From NCBI GenBank assembly GCA_016713505.1, contig JADJPA010000001.1, forward strand, positions 1,240,001 through 1,304,000: 64,000 bases of DNA. Reading direction: 5' to 3'. Position numbers and translations under genes: made by a program. The notes below the pieces were generated by a model. The model worked only from the letters and a program-made list of their open reading frames with translations. It made no database searches and was not told where the DNA came from. This document shows, one piece after another, positions 25,040-33,501 of the stretch. This stretch comes from Candidatus Competibacteraceae bacterium (GTDB lineage: Bacteria > Pseudomonadota > Gammaproteobacteria > Competibacterales > Competibacteraceae). Positions within the stretch are counted from its first letter, which is position 1. Each line of letters starts with the position of its first letter.

Positions 25040-26583
25040 CGCTTTCGATGTTTGCTCAGGCCCGAATCGCGCAACGGCGTTACGACGCCGACGGCGACGC
25101 CGCCGCCGCGACCGACGCCCCCCCGGATCAAGCGGCGCGCTACGTGTTGCAGCCGGGTTTGGAGGTGCGCGGCGATGATCGAGGCGGCGTGCTGTTGTGC
25201 TGGAAACCGCTGTTAGCCTTGCGCCTGAACCGCCAAGCGACGGCGCTGCTGATCGCCCTGCGCCAGCCGCGCGGGATCGCCGAACTGGCGAATCAGCCCG
25301 GCATCGAGCTGTCTTCGAGCGCCATCGCGGCTTTTTTGAACGATCTCCTACGCCGCCGGCTAGTGCTCTGGCAACCGCCCGTTCCCACGGTCTGGCCCAC
25401 CGTATCGATCATCGTTCCGGCGCGCGGGCGGGCCGAGGCGACCCGCCGTTGCGTGCAATCCCTGCTGGCGCTGGATTATCCGACCGACCGCCGCGAAATC
25501 CTGGTGGTGGACGACGCCTCCACTCCGCCGCTGGCCCCGACGCTTCAGGATTTGCCGGTCACCGTGCTGCGCCAAGATCGCAACATCGGCCAGTCCGCCG
25601 CTCGCAATTTGGCGGCGGCGGCGGCGAGCGGAACGGTGCTGGCGTTCACCGATAACGATTGCACGGTGGAGCCGGACTGGCTGCGCGCGCTCGTCCCTTA
25701 TCTGAACGACCCTCAGATCGCCATCGTCGGCGGGCGAGTGGTGGCGACGCCGGCCCAAGGGGCGATCGCGGCGTTTGAGGCGGTGCGCTCCCCTCTGGAT
25801 ATGGGCGCGGTCGCCACGGAGGTCGCGCCGGCGGCGGCCGTGGCGTATCTCCCCACCTGCAATTTGCTGGTCAAGCGCGACGCATGGCTCGCCCAGGCCG
25901 GTTTCGACGCCGGCCTGCGGATCGGCGAGGACGTGGATTTCATTTGGCGGGTGTTGCGCGGCGGGTCGCGCGCGTGGTACGCGCCCGCGGGCCGCGTCGC
26001 CCACGACCATCGGGTGCGATGTCTGGACTGGCTGCGCCGTCGCGCCGATTACGGAGCGTCGGAAGCGGTTTTGCAACAGCGTCACCCCGAAGGTCGGCGC
26101 TGGATGCCGCTGCCCGCCGTCGGCCTGTTGCTGCTGTCAGCCGTCGCCCTAGCCCCCTCTTTCGGCAGGTGGGGCTTAGGCCCGGTCGCGTTGGCCGCTC
26201 TCTTATTCGGCGCGGAATCGGTCGAAAAACGGCGCAAGCTGCGGCGCTTGGCGGTGTCGTTGCCTTTCCGCTCGATCCTGGCCGCGCTGGGCCGGGAACA
26301 CGCGGCGGCGTTCTATCACTTCAGCGCCAATATGGCGCGCTACGACAGCCTGCCGCTGCTGGCGGTCAGCGTGATCTGGCCTAGACTGCTGCCGATGACG
26401 GTCTTACTGCTTTCGGTCGCGCCGCTGACCGACTATCGGCGCTTGCGGCCCCGGCTGTCGCGCGCGGCGTTCGTCGCGCTCTACGGGCTAGAACTGGCCG
26501 CCTATCAGCTTGGCGTTTGGCGCGGCTGTTGGCGGCGGCGGACGCCGCGGCCCTTGTTGCCGCAGCTTAGCGCGCGGCGCTGA
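25036..26583 (+). CDS. mftF: Mycofactocin glycosyltransferase with PqqD-like N-terminus
   Basis: 515 aa. Residues ~35-115 resemble a PqqD-type peptide-binding fold (LQPGLEVR..., LNRQATALL), similar in pattern to MftB. A GT2 glycosyltransferase domain follows: VSIIVPARGR, LVVDDAST and FTDNDC (D-x-D-type metal site) and a GEDVDFIWR acceptor region near residue 297. Hydrophobic segments near residues 360-395 suggest membrane association. MftF adds beta-1,4-glucose units to the mature cofactor. Confidence 0.9.
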   Translation: MTLSMFAQARIAQRRYDADGDAAAATDAPPDQAARYVLQPGLEVRGDDRGGVLLCWKPLLALRLNRQATALLIALRQPRGIAELANQPGIELSSSAIAAFLNDLLRRRLVLWQPPVPTVWPTVSIIVPARGRAEATRRCVQSLLALDYPTDRREILVVDDASTPPLAPTLQDLPVTVLRQDRNIGQSAARNLAAAAASGTVLAFTDNDCTVEPDWLRALVPYLNDPQIAIVGGRVVATPAQGAIAAFEAVRSPLDMGAVATEVAPAAAVAYLPTCNLLVKRDAWLAQAGFDAGLRIGEDVDFIWRVLRGGSRAWYAPAGRVAHDHRVRCLDWLRRRADYGASEAVLQQRHPEGRRWMPLPAVGLLLLSAVALAPSFGRWGLGPVALAALLFGAESVEKRRKLRRLAVSLPFRSILAALGREHAAAFYHFSANMARYDSLPLLAVSVIWPRLLPMTVLLLSVAPLTDYRRLRPRLSRAAFVALYGLELAAYQLGVWRGCWRRRTPRPLLPQLSARR

Positions 26584-26644
26584 CCCCATCAGGCCGCGCG
26601 CGATCCTTTCAAGCGATGTTTCATCAACCGAGGAGATGATCCTG

Positions 26645-26833
26645 ATGTACCTACCCATCGACCAACGCCCCGTCACGCCGGCGCTGCAACCACAACCGGA
26701 ACCCGCCGCAGGCTCGCAACCCGCCGCGACCGTCGGGGCCGAACGCCTTGAAACCCCAGCCGAACCGCCACAAATCACCGAAGAATTGCTGATCGAGGAG
26801 GTCAGCATCGACGGCATGTGCGGCGTTTATTGA
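26645..26833 (+). CDS. mftA: Mycofactocin precursor peptide
   Basis: 62 aa from the ATG at 26645, placed 9 nt after GAGGAG; another ATG at 26636 is too close to that site. The C-terminus IDGMCGVY is the conserved MftA core, the last Val-Tyr being converted into the cofactor. The preceding ITEELLIEEVSIDG is the recognition segment for MftB/MftC. Residues ~8-45 are Pro/Gln/Ala-rich and probably flexible. It is preceded by mftF (61 bp) and followed by the SDR gene (66 bp). Confidence 0.96.
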   Translation: MYLPIDQRPVTPALQPQPEPAAGSQPAATVGAERLETPAEPPQITEELLIEEVSIDGMCGVY

Positions 26834-26899
26834 AACCGACGCCGTTCGGTGCTCGCCGGGCCGGACGGCGGTCTCCACCTCATTCCGAGGACGGCACCC

Positions 26900-27709
26900 A
26901 TGGGCAAACTGGACGGCAAGGTTGCGTTCATCACCGGGGCGGCGCGCGGTCAAGGTCGCGCGCACGCTGTGCTGATGGCGCGGGAAGGGGCTGACATTGC
27001 GGCGCTGGACATCTGTCACGATCTCCCTTACCCACGCTATCCGTTGGCAATCCGCGGCGATCTGGAGGAGACCGCCAGCCAAGTACGGGCGCATGGCCGT
27101 CGGGCCTTGGAATTGGTCGCCGATGTGCGCGACAGCGCCGCGATGGCCGATGCCGTGGCAAAAACCATCGCGGCCTTCGGTCACATCGATATTCTGATCT
27201 GCAACGCCGGCATCGCCGACATGGCCTTGACCTGGGATATCACCGAGGAATGGTGGGACATCATGCTCGATGTCAACCTCAAGGGTTATTGGCTGGCGGT
27301 GAAATACGTCGTTCCACACATGCTGGCCCAAGGAACCGGCGGCAGCATCCTCATGACTTCCTCAGTCGCCGGATTGCGCGGCGAGCCGGGCATGGCTCAT
27401 TATTGCGCCTCGAAGTGGGGCGTCGTCGGACTGGCGCATTCGCTGGCCCAGGAACTGGCCCCGCATCACATCACCGTTAACACGCTCCACCCAACCGCCG
27501 TGAATACCGACATCATCCCCGGCATGGCCCAAGCCGCCGAAATGGCCACCGAGGATTTGGTCGAGTTCATCCGTCACGGCAATGCGTTACCCGTAAAACT
27601 GATCGAGGCCGAGGACGTCGCCAATGCCGGGCTCTGGCTGGTTTCGGAGGAAGCACGCTACGTGACCGGGCAGAAACTCACCATCGACGCGGGGAGGATG
27701 CTGAAATGA
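26900..27709 (+). CDS. Mycofactocin-coupled SDR family oxidoreductase
   Basis: 269 aa. The cofactor loop TGAARGQGRAHA (residues ~11-22) with the RGQGR variant is typical of SDRs that keep NAD(H) bound and depend on mycofactocin. S155, Y168 and K172 (YCASK) form the catalytic set. An extended segment after strand two (PYPRYPLAI near residue 45) matches the insertion that buries the cofactor in this family. It likely oxidises a secondary alcohol. It overlaps mftB by 4 bp. Confidence 0.9.
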   Translation: MGKLDGKVAFITGAARGQGRAHAVLMAREGADIAALDICHDLPYPRYPLAIRGDLEETASQVRAHGRRALELVADVRDSAAMADAVAKTIAAFGHIDILICNAGIADMALTWDITEEWWDIMLDVNLKGYWLAVKYVVPHMLAQGTGGSILMTSSVAGLRGEPGMAHYCASKWGVVGLAHSLAQELAPHHITVNTLHPTAVNTDIIPGMAQAAEMATEDLVEFIRHGNALPVKLIEAEDVANAGLWLVSEEARYVTGQKLTIDAGRMLK

Positions 27710-27990
27710 AGGCCGTCGAACCGACCGCCTGCTACCGTTTGGCTCCGGGAGTCGCGATCCGTTCAGAGCGTTTCGGCGGCCTGGTTTATCGTTACGACAA
27801 TCGCCGCCTGTATTTTCTGCGCTCCCATCAGGCGGTCGAGTTGGTCAATAGCCTGGACGGGCGCCGCTCGCTGCAAGAAACTCTCGATGCGCTCGCGACA
27901 GCGCGGGACTTGCCGGACACCGCCCGCGAACCCTTGATGGCGGCGGTGGCGCAATTGGAAAAACTGGGGATTCTGACCCGCTCGAACTGA
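27706..27990 (+). CDS. mftB: Mycofactocin peptide chaperone (PqqD/RRE family)
   Basis: 94 aa RiPP recognition element. The beta-hairpin GGLVYRYDN and the helical SHQAVELVNSLDG segment follow the PqqD pattern. MftB binds the MftA leader and delivers it to MftC. In most mycofactocin loci mftB sits between mftA and mftC; here it is last and an SDR gene separates it from mftA, while mftC is 11 kb upstream. Confidence 0.9.
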   Translation: MKAVEPTACYRLAPGVAIRSERFGGLVYRYDNRRLYFLRSHQAVELVNSLDGRRSLQETLDALATARDLPDTAREPLMAAVAQLEKLGILTRSN

Positions 27991-28049
27991 GCGGTCACCC
28001 AAAACTTCATCCGCGCCTTACGCCGGCCACCAGCAGGATGAAGGGACGC

Positions 28050-29984
28050 TTAGGGCACCGGATACTCGCGCGGCTGGATGCCATGTTTGCGCAACTTGCG
28101 GTACAAGGTGTTACGGCTGACCCCCAACTGCGAGGCGGTATTAGTGATGTGCCAACCGTGGCGATCCAGCTCGCGCAACAACGCATCGCGTTCGGCTTGC
28201 GCGAGCCCGCTGTTGGCAGCGTCCTTCAGCGGGCCGCGCGGGATAAGACCGGTGATTTCCAGCGGCAAATCCTCGATCCGCACGATCTGATCTTCGCACA
28301 ATGCCACGGCCGCGCGCAGAACGTTGCGCAGTTGGCGGATATTGCCGGGCCAGGCATAGGCGTCCAACGCTGCGAAAGCATCCTCGGTGATGCGCACGCT
28401 CGCCCCATCGCTCTCCGCCGCCAGCAGCTTGCGGATCAACAACGCCCGATCGCCGCGCTCGCGCAAGGCCGGCAGCCGCAATTCCAAGCCGTTCAACCGA
28501 TAATACAAATCTTCCCGAAACTCGCCGCTGGCGACGCGCTCCCGTAAGTGGTGATGGGTGGCGCTGATCAAGTACAAGTCCACCGGCATTGGCGTGTCGC
28601 TGCCCAAGGGCAGCACTTCCTTATCTTCCAGCACCCGCAGCAACCGGGTTTGCGAGGACAGCGGCATGTCGCCAATCTCGTCTAAAAACAGCGTGCCGCC
28701 GTTGGCTTGTAAAATCTTGCCGCGCCGGCCTTCCTGACGCGCCCCGGTAAATGCACCGTATTTGTAACCAAACAGCTCGCTCTCGATCAGATTTTCAGGA
28801 ATGGCGGCGCAATTCACCGCGACGAAGGGTTTGTTAGATCGGGCGCTGGCATCGTGAATGGCCTTGGTGAAGATATCCTTGCCGGTACCCGTTTCCCCCG
28901 TGAGTAAGATATTGACGCCCTTGTTCATCACCCGCCGGGCACAGTGGGCGTTATAAGCCATCAGCGGGTCCGCGTCGGACAGCACCTCCAAGTTCCAGGA
29001 AGGCAGCGGCAGGGCTTTGATTTCGATGGTGGCCGAAGTAGCGGAACTGGTTTGGCGTCGTTCGGCGGGCCGCAACAAGGAAAAAAACGGCTTGCCGGCC
29101 CCATCGCGCACCAGCAACGGTGTTCCCGCCCGGCCGCCTGACTGACCTAACAGCGCCTCTAACCCGCTGGCGAACAGCGTCTGAATCGGCCGGCCGACCA
29201 GCTGGGCGCGGGACTGCTGGAGCTGGTCCACCGCGCTCTGATTGACCGCCAGAATGCGGCCCGCCTCATCGAAAGCCAGCAGCCCTTCGCCACCCTGACC
29301 GACCGACTCGGTCCGCTGGTGAAAGCGAAGCACTTGCCGCTCGCGAAATGCCCGTAAGAAGCAGCCGTGCTCGATCAGCCGCGCGCTTAAGGCGGCCAGC
29401 GCCAGCGTGTGAAGTTGGCTTTGCTTGGAATCCTGGGAACTGACCGATGAAATATCCAGGACCGCCAATAACTGGCCCTGCGGGTCGAAGATCGGCGCGG
29501 CCGAACAGGTCAACAAGCCATGCTGGCTGAGAAAATGTTCGTTGCAATGCACGGTCAGCGCCTTGCGTTCGATCAGAACGGTGCCGATCCCGTTGGTCCC
29601 TTCGTTTTGCTCGTCCCAGACCGCGCCCAACCACAGCCCGGCGCGCTCGAAGGGCTTGCTCAATCCCGCATCGGCGGTCCAGTTGACAATCACCCCGTCG
29701 CTGTCAGTCAAGATCACCGCAAAACCCGAACCGGCGATGCGTTGGTAGAGGTTACTGGTCTCAATGCGGGCAATATCCAGCAGATTGTCCAAGCGTTCCT
29801 GATGCTCTCGCACGCAGGGCGATTCCAGTACTTGCGTCTGATGCGAGCGAACGGGATCGAGACCGTAGCGCTCGACGCAACGAAGCCAGGAGCGCGTGAT
29901 GCTGGTTTCCAGCGAAGGGACAGCCTTGTCACCCTGCACCACGGACAGCACTTGCTCCGCGTGTGCGGTTGCCTTCTCCACCAT
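28050..29984 (-). CDS. acoR: AcoR-like sigma54-dependent transcriptional activator
   Basis: 644 aa. An N-terminal sensory part with a GAF-like region (residues ~75-220) is followed by a PAS-like segment, an AAA+ domain and a Fis-type helix-turn-helix (ASQLGVSRNTLYRKL near residue 610). Walker A is GETGTGKD (~residue 363) and the sigma54 contact loop GAFTGA is intact (~residue 411), so it should activate transcription. AcoR/DhaR relatives control acetoin, alcohol and glycerol oxidation genes. The mft operon runs convergently into it. The start is preceded by GGAGGAGG. Confidence 0.88.
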   Translation of the reverse strand: MVEKATAHAEQVLSVVQGDKAVPSLETSITRSWLRCVERYGLDPVRSHQTQVLESPCVREHQERLDNLLDIARIETSNLYQRIAGSGFAVILTDSDGVIVNWTADAGLSKPFERAGLWLGAVWDEQNEGTNGIGTVLIERKALTVHCNEHFLSQHGLLTCSAAPIFDPQGQLLAVLDISSVSSQDSKQSQLHTLALAALSARLIEHGCFLRAFRERQVLRFHQRTESVGQGGEGLLAFDEAGRILAVNQSAVDQLQQSRAQLVGRPIQTLFASGLEALLGQSGGRAGTPLLVRDGAGKPFFSLLRPAERRQTSSATSATIEIKALPLPSWNLEVLSDADPLMAYNAHCARRVMNKGVNILLTGETGTGKDIFTKAIHDASARSNKPFVAVNCAAIPENLIESELFGYKYGAFTGARQEGRRGKILQANGGTLFLDEIGDMPLSSQTRLLRVLEDKEVLPLGSDTPMPVDLYLISATHHHLRERVASGEFREDLYYRLNGLELRLPALRERGDRALLIRKLLAAESDGASVRITEDAFAALDAYAWPGNIRQLRNVLRAAVALCEDQIVRIEDLPLEITGLIPRGPLKDAANSGLAQAERDALLRELDRHGWHITNTASQLGVSRNTLYRKLRKHGIQPREYPVP

Positions 29985-30395
29985 AGTTCCTCCTCCCGCA
30001 CGACCTCAACCTGTCAGATCGAGAGGTTGAGCGTCGCTCAGCGGCGAACAAGATTATCGAGCAGGTTCTCGGTGAGTATTTACCGGATAAACAGGGGAAA
30101 TTGAGACCATTACAACGGCAAGGGAGGTCCTATCACAGCACGGTTCGACTTTTAGTCGGTTCATAGCCGCCGTCTTACCGGATACCTTTATTGACTATAG
30201 GCTTTTTAAAAGGATTTGCACGGTGCGACGGCCGATTTCTCGAAGGCAAGTCACAGAAGACGCTGTAATCCGCCCGTGATAAGAATCGCTGGGTCGCTTT
30301 TCACAGGCGAAGGCGGCGAACGATCTGACAGACCTTGCGCCGCGCTGGAGAGCGGCGGCTTACGGCAAGTCTGCGGGAAGAGCGCGAGTCGCCCT
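29985..30395. other. Intergenic region upstream of the activator gene, no gene seen
   Basis: 411 bp. The only clear structure is a perfect 8-bp inverted repeat with an 11-nt spacer (CTCAACCT at 30005-30012, AGGTTGAG at 30024-30031), 20 bp from the activator start codon, suitable as an operator or leader hairpin. Short open frames on the plus strand here have no ribosome site and no recognisable content. Confidence 0.5.
30005..30031 (-). promoter_or_regulatory. Inverted repeat just upstream of the activator gene
   Basis: CTCAACCT, an 11-nt spacer, then AGGTTGAG: a perfect 8-bp dyad placed just ahead of the ribosome site. It could be an autoregulatory operator or a leader hairpin. Confidence 0.35.
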
Positions 30396-31115
30396 TCAGG
30401 CTTTCACGGCTGAAGAAGCGTTTGAATCGCTGGCAAACCAAACCGGCAATTCATCCAACCGACTCACTACCACATCGGGTTCGACATCCCAGGGATCGAA
30501 CACCAGATCGGGCTGACGCTTGACCCAAGCGCCGCGCAGACCGGCGGCCTTAGCGCCGATCACATCCCAAGCATTACTGGAAACCAGCCAAGTTTCGGCA
30601 GGCGCACAGCCGGTGCGCTGGGCCAGATAGCGATAAACCTCGGGGTCGGGCTTGAAGGTGCGCAAATCATCCACGCTGACCACATCTTCCAAATGCGGCA
30701 ATACCCCGACATTGCCCAACAGCGCGCGAATGCTGGCTTCCACGCCATTGGAGAAGGCCACCAACCGATGGCCTTGGTTTTTGAGCCCTTCCAGCGCGGC
30801 GGCGACTTCCGAAAAAACCGGCAAGCGCAGATAAGCGTCGAGCAATCGCGCTTGATCGGATTCCGGCAGCTCACACTTCAGGGCCTGCTGGGTATAACGC
30901 AACGCCTGCCGGGTGCAGACATCAAAATCCACATAGCGGCGCATCAGGCCGCGCCGAAACGAATATTCCAATTGCTTAGCGCGCCACAAGCCGGCGAACG
31001 GGGTGGCTTGCTCGCCAACCAGCGCCCGCAGCGGCTCGGCCAGCGCCAGCGGATCGACCAACGTACCGTAGACATCGAACCCCAAAGCATAGGGCTTAGC
31101 TGGATCAGCCATCAT
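30396..31115 (-). CDS. Haloacid dehalogenase, type II (HAD superfamily)
   Basis: 239 aa. The nucleophile D14 lies in FDVYGTLVD; SNG (motif II), FKPDPEVY (motif III lysine) and SSNAWDVIGAKAAGL (motif IV) follow, the arrangement of L-2-haloacid dehalogenases. The family hydrolyses 2-haloacids; many members act on other small substrates. It ends next to short non-coding frames and has no functional partner nearby. Confidence 0.88.
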   Translation of the reverse strand: MMADPAKPYALGFDVYGTLVDPLALAEPLRALVGEQATPFAGLWRAKQLEYSFRRGLMRRYVDFDVCTRQALRYTQQALKCELPESDQARLLDAYLRLPVFSEVAAALEGLKNQGHRLVAFSNGVEASIRALLGNVGVLPHLEDVVSVDDLRTFKPDPEVYRYLAQRTGCAPAETWLVSSNAWDVIGAKAAGLRGAWVKRQPDLVFDPWDVEPDVVVSRLDELPVWFASDSNASSAVKA

Positions 31116-31177
31116 GTTTTACCCTTGCCCCGCACGCTTATTGACCGACTTCACGCTATCCACGGCAACCGCGCTCG

Positions 31178-31570
31178 CTAGGTTTCTTTGAAGACCGCCA
31201 GCGCAACCAATGACCAAGCGCCTAGCAAAGCCACTCCGCCAATGGGAGTAACAGCGCCCAGCCAGCGCGTTCCACTCAAGCTGAGCGCGTACAAGCTACC
31301 CGAAAACAACAGCAAACCGGCCGCCATCAAAATACCCGCCCAGCGCAGCAACGCCGTCGGCAGGTGTACAGCGAGCAAGCCGACCACCAAGAGTCCAAGC
31401 GCATGATAGATATGGTAGCTGACCGCGGTTTCATAAGTCGCCATGAGTTCTGGAGCCAAGGTTTTTCTAAGGCCGTGCGCGCCAAAAGCACCCATGGCCA
31501 CAGCCGATAGCATCCCCAAGCTACCCAGCAGCAACCATAATTTCGCCGGAGTGGGCATAACGCGCTTCAA
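31178..31570 (-). CDS. DUF423 family small inner-membrane protein
   Basis: 130 aa with four hydrophobic segments. FGAHGLRKTL near residue 30 and YHIYHALGLL are the DUF423 (YgdD-type) hallmarks, and PIGGVALLGAWSLVA closes the C-terminal helix. The function of the family is not established. It is 62 bp upstream of the dehalogenase gene in the same direction and could share its transcript. Confidence 0.88.
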   Translation of the reverse strand: MKRVMPTPAKLWLLLGSLGMLSAVAMGAFGAHGLRKTLAPELMATYETAVSYHIYHALGLLVVGLLAVHLPTALLRWAGILMAAGLLLFSGSLYALSLSGTRWLGAVTPIGGVALLGAWSLVALAVFKET

Positions 31571-31653
31571 GATCTTTCACATCCGCTCGTTCAGCCCCGA
31601 CCAACGGCTCGATGATCGGGTTGAACGCTCGGCCATGACGGCTGCACCGGACC

Positions 31654-32886
31654 TCACTGGACGCCTACGATCACAAAGTTTTGATGGGGTTCCGACCAAC
31701 GTAAAACGGTATTCCGACCCGTGCTGGGAAAATCGGCGACCGTATGTTGATACGGCGGCAAACCCGTCAAAAACTCGCTCCCGAGAGTAGCGACGCTAAA
31801 GGAGATATTAGCGAATTCGACCCCATCCGCTAAAGCTCTCAAGGTGTGGATGCCGTCGCCAAGACTATTCCAATTGAAAGCCAGCGCATATCCCGTATTA
31901 GCGTTACCGCAGTTGGCCGCCGTATCCGGGCGCGCGGTCCCATAACCTGCCTTCAGCCGCTCGCCACCATCGATCTCCACTTCGACTGTCGAAGCATTAC
32001 AGACCCAACCTCGAATCAAACTGACGCCGCTTTCATAGGAGCCTTGGCTGGGGCTTTCTTGAATGGCCCGCGCCGCGGCGGCCGCCAATTCGCCAGCAAA
32101 ACTATTGAGAGAAGCCCTACCGCTATTTAAGCTATTCGCATCGACGATCATAAAATTTTGATGCGGTTCCGACCAGCGTACGGCCACTGGTTTGGTCACT
32201 TGAGGGAAATCGGTCAGAAGACCCTCACCGCTGATCCCCGCAATGAAAGGCTGCCCTAAGGTCGTCACATAAAAGCTCACGCGACTGAATTCCACGCCGT
32301 CCGCTAAAACCCTCAGGCTGTGAACCCCATCCCCCAAAGCGCCCCAGTTATAAGTCAGCCCATAGCCGGTATTAACAGTCCCACAGGTCGCCGCCGTATC
32401 CGAGCGCGGCGCGCCATAAGCGGTCTTGAGCGGCGCGCCGCCATCGATCTCCACTTCGACCGTCGAGGCATTGCAAACCCAACCACGGATCAACCCTACG
32501 CCACTTTCATAAGACCCTTGGCTAGGGCTTTCCTGGAAAGCCAAAAGAACGGTGTTACCCCCAATATTGACTTCATTTGAAAACCCGCTTTCAAAGGTCT
32601 GTCTAGTATTATAGGCGGTAACCGCGAAATAATAAGGCTTGCCTTCCTCAAGATTGGGAACCGTATAAGTCGTTTGGTTACCTACATCAACAGTGGAAGT
32701 ATAAGCTCTACTGGCGGGACCGTAATAAATCCGATAGCCGCCAACATTACGTTCGGTATTGGCATCCCAAGCAAGCGTCACTTGCTTGGCAAACCCGGAA
32801 ACCGGCCACAAAAAAACCACCAACAAAACCACCCATTGAATATTAGAAAGTTTAATACTATCCACCCAAAGGCTCATACACCCCAA
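31654..32886 (-). CDS. Secreted protein with fibronectin type III domain and two repeated Ig-like modules
   Basis: 410 aa. A signal peptide ends near GFA-KQ (residue ~33). Residues ~35-108 form a fibronectin III-like domain (WDANTERNVGGYRIYYG, YYFAVTAYN). Two homologous modules of about 150 residues follow, each starting ESPSQGSYESGV and ending RWSEPHQNF, with two conserved cysteines each (GWVCN and TCGTVN/NCGNAN). It is probably exported or surface-located. No catalytic motif is visible. A tRNA gene lies 128 bp beyond its start on the same strand. Confidence 0.82.
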   Translation of the reverse strand: MGCMSLWVDSIKLSNIQWVVLLVVFLWPVSGFAKQVTLAWDANTERNVGGYRIYYGPASRAYTSTVDVGNQTTYTVPNLEEGKPYYFAVTAYNTRQTFESGFSNEVNIGGNTVLLAFQESPSQGSYESGVGLIRGWVCNASTVEVEIDGGAPLKTAYGAPRSDTAATCGTVNTGYGLTYNWGALGDGVHSLRVLADGVEFSRVSFYVTTLGQPFIAGISGEGLLTDFPQVTKPVAVRWSEPHQNFMIVDANSLNSGRASLNSFAGELAAAAARAIQESPSQGSYESGVSLIRGWVCNASTVEVEIDGGERLKAGYGTARPDTAANCGNANTGYALAFNWNSLGDGIHTLRALADGVEFANISFSVATLGSEFLTGLPPYQHTVADFPSTGRNTVLRWSEPHQNFVIVGVQ

Positions 32887-33014
32887 TTCCTCACAAAAAA
32901 TTCAAATTCGGTCATCACGCGCTGGAAAATACAGTTCCAGGGTCTGATCAATCTGGAAGACTCCAAATTATTTGTATCAAGAAACCGGCATTGAGAATTG
33001 CCGATTTTAAATGA

Positions 33015-33088
33015 AGCTGGCGAAGGGAATCGAACCCCCGACCCGCTGATTACAAATCAGCTGCTCTACCGAACTGAGCTACGCCAGC
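33015..33088 (-). tRNA. thrU: tRNA-Thr (UGU)
   Basis: The complement folds with acceptor GCTGGCG/CGCCAGC, D-arm, anticodon stem GCTGA-TCAGC with loop TTTGTAA (anticodon TGT) and a GGTTCGATTC T-loop. The discriminator is T and CCA is not encoded. It points away from the three following tRNAs. Confidence 0.95.
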
Positions 33089-33131
33089 AACGACCACCAA
33101 GAGCACTTCAAGAATTTAACCTTGGATTCTC

Positions 33132-33161
33132 AGTATATCGCGCAGTTCCCTATCCCCTCAA
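33132..33161 (-). promoter_or_regulatory. Candidate sigma70 promoter for tRNA-Thr (UGU)
   Basis: On the minus strand TTGAGG (33156-33161) and TATACT (33132-33137) are 18 bp apart and lie ~45 nt upstream of the mature tRNA. Confidence 0.45.
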
Positions 33162-33373
33162 CTTCAGTGCATACCCCTCATGGCAAGTTTGTCGCAATCT
33201 TGTAGCTTCGCTATTACAGCGCAGGCTTAAAACTGTCTTTTTTTAGGACAAAATAGCGATTTTTGGCAATTAACCAGCGCCCTGAGAAACTCGCTCCAAA
33301 AAACGGTAAAGGGTATCTTGCTACTCCAAAGCTCGGTTTTCAATGAAATTTAACAAGGGGAATCTTTTGAAGA
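33162..33373. other. Divergent intergenic spacer between tRNA promoters, no gene seen
   Basis: Together with the two flanking promoters this makes up the 328 bp between the tRNA-Thr (UGU) and tRNA-Tyr genes. It is more AT-rich than the surroundings. I see no gene or repeat in it. Confidence 0.5.
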
Positions 33374-33402
33374 TTGACAAGCATTTTTTTTCTTATCAAA
33401 AT
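33374..33402 (+). promoter_or_regulatory. Sigma70 promoter for the tRNA-tuf operon
   Basis: A consensus TTGACA (33374-33379) is followed after 17 bp by CAAAAT (33397-33402). A GC-containing discriminator (ACGCGACT) follows, as is usual for stringently controlled stable RNA promoters. The tRNA-Tyr gene begins 15 bp later. Confidence 0.65.
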
Positions 33403-33416
33403 ACGCGACTCATTTT

Positions 33417-33501
<85 letters not shown>

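Noticed and set aside
28005..28043. CTTCATCC/GGATGAAG inverted repeat between mftB and the activator gene
   Set aside because: 8-bp arms with a 23-nt loop and no T-run; too weak to call a bidirectional terminator.
30216..30523. Two short plus-strand frames before the dehalogenase gene
   Set aside because: No ribosome site, unusual composition, one runs antisense into the dehalogenase.
32998..33246. Plus-strand frame over the tRNA-Thr (UGU) gene
   Set aside because: It is the antisense of a tRNA; the apparent peptide is a common mis-annotation product of tRNA sequence.
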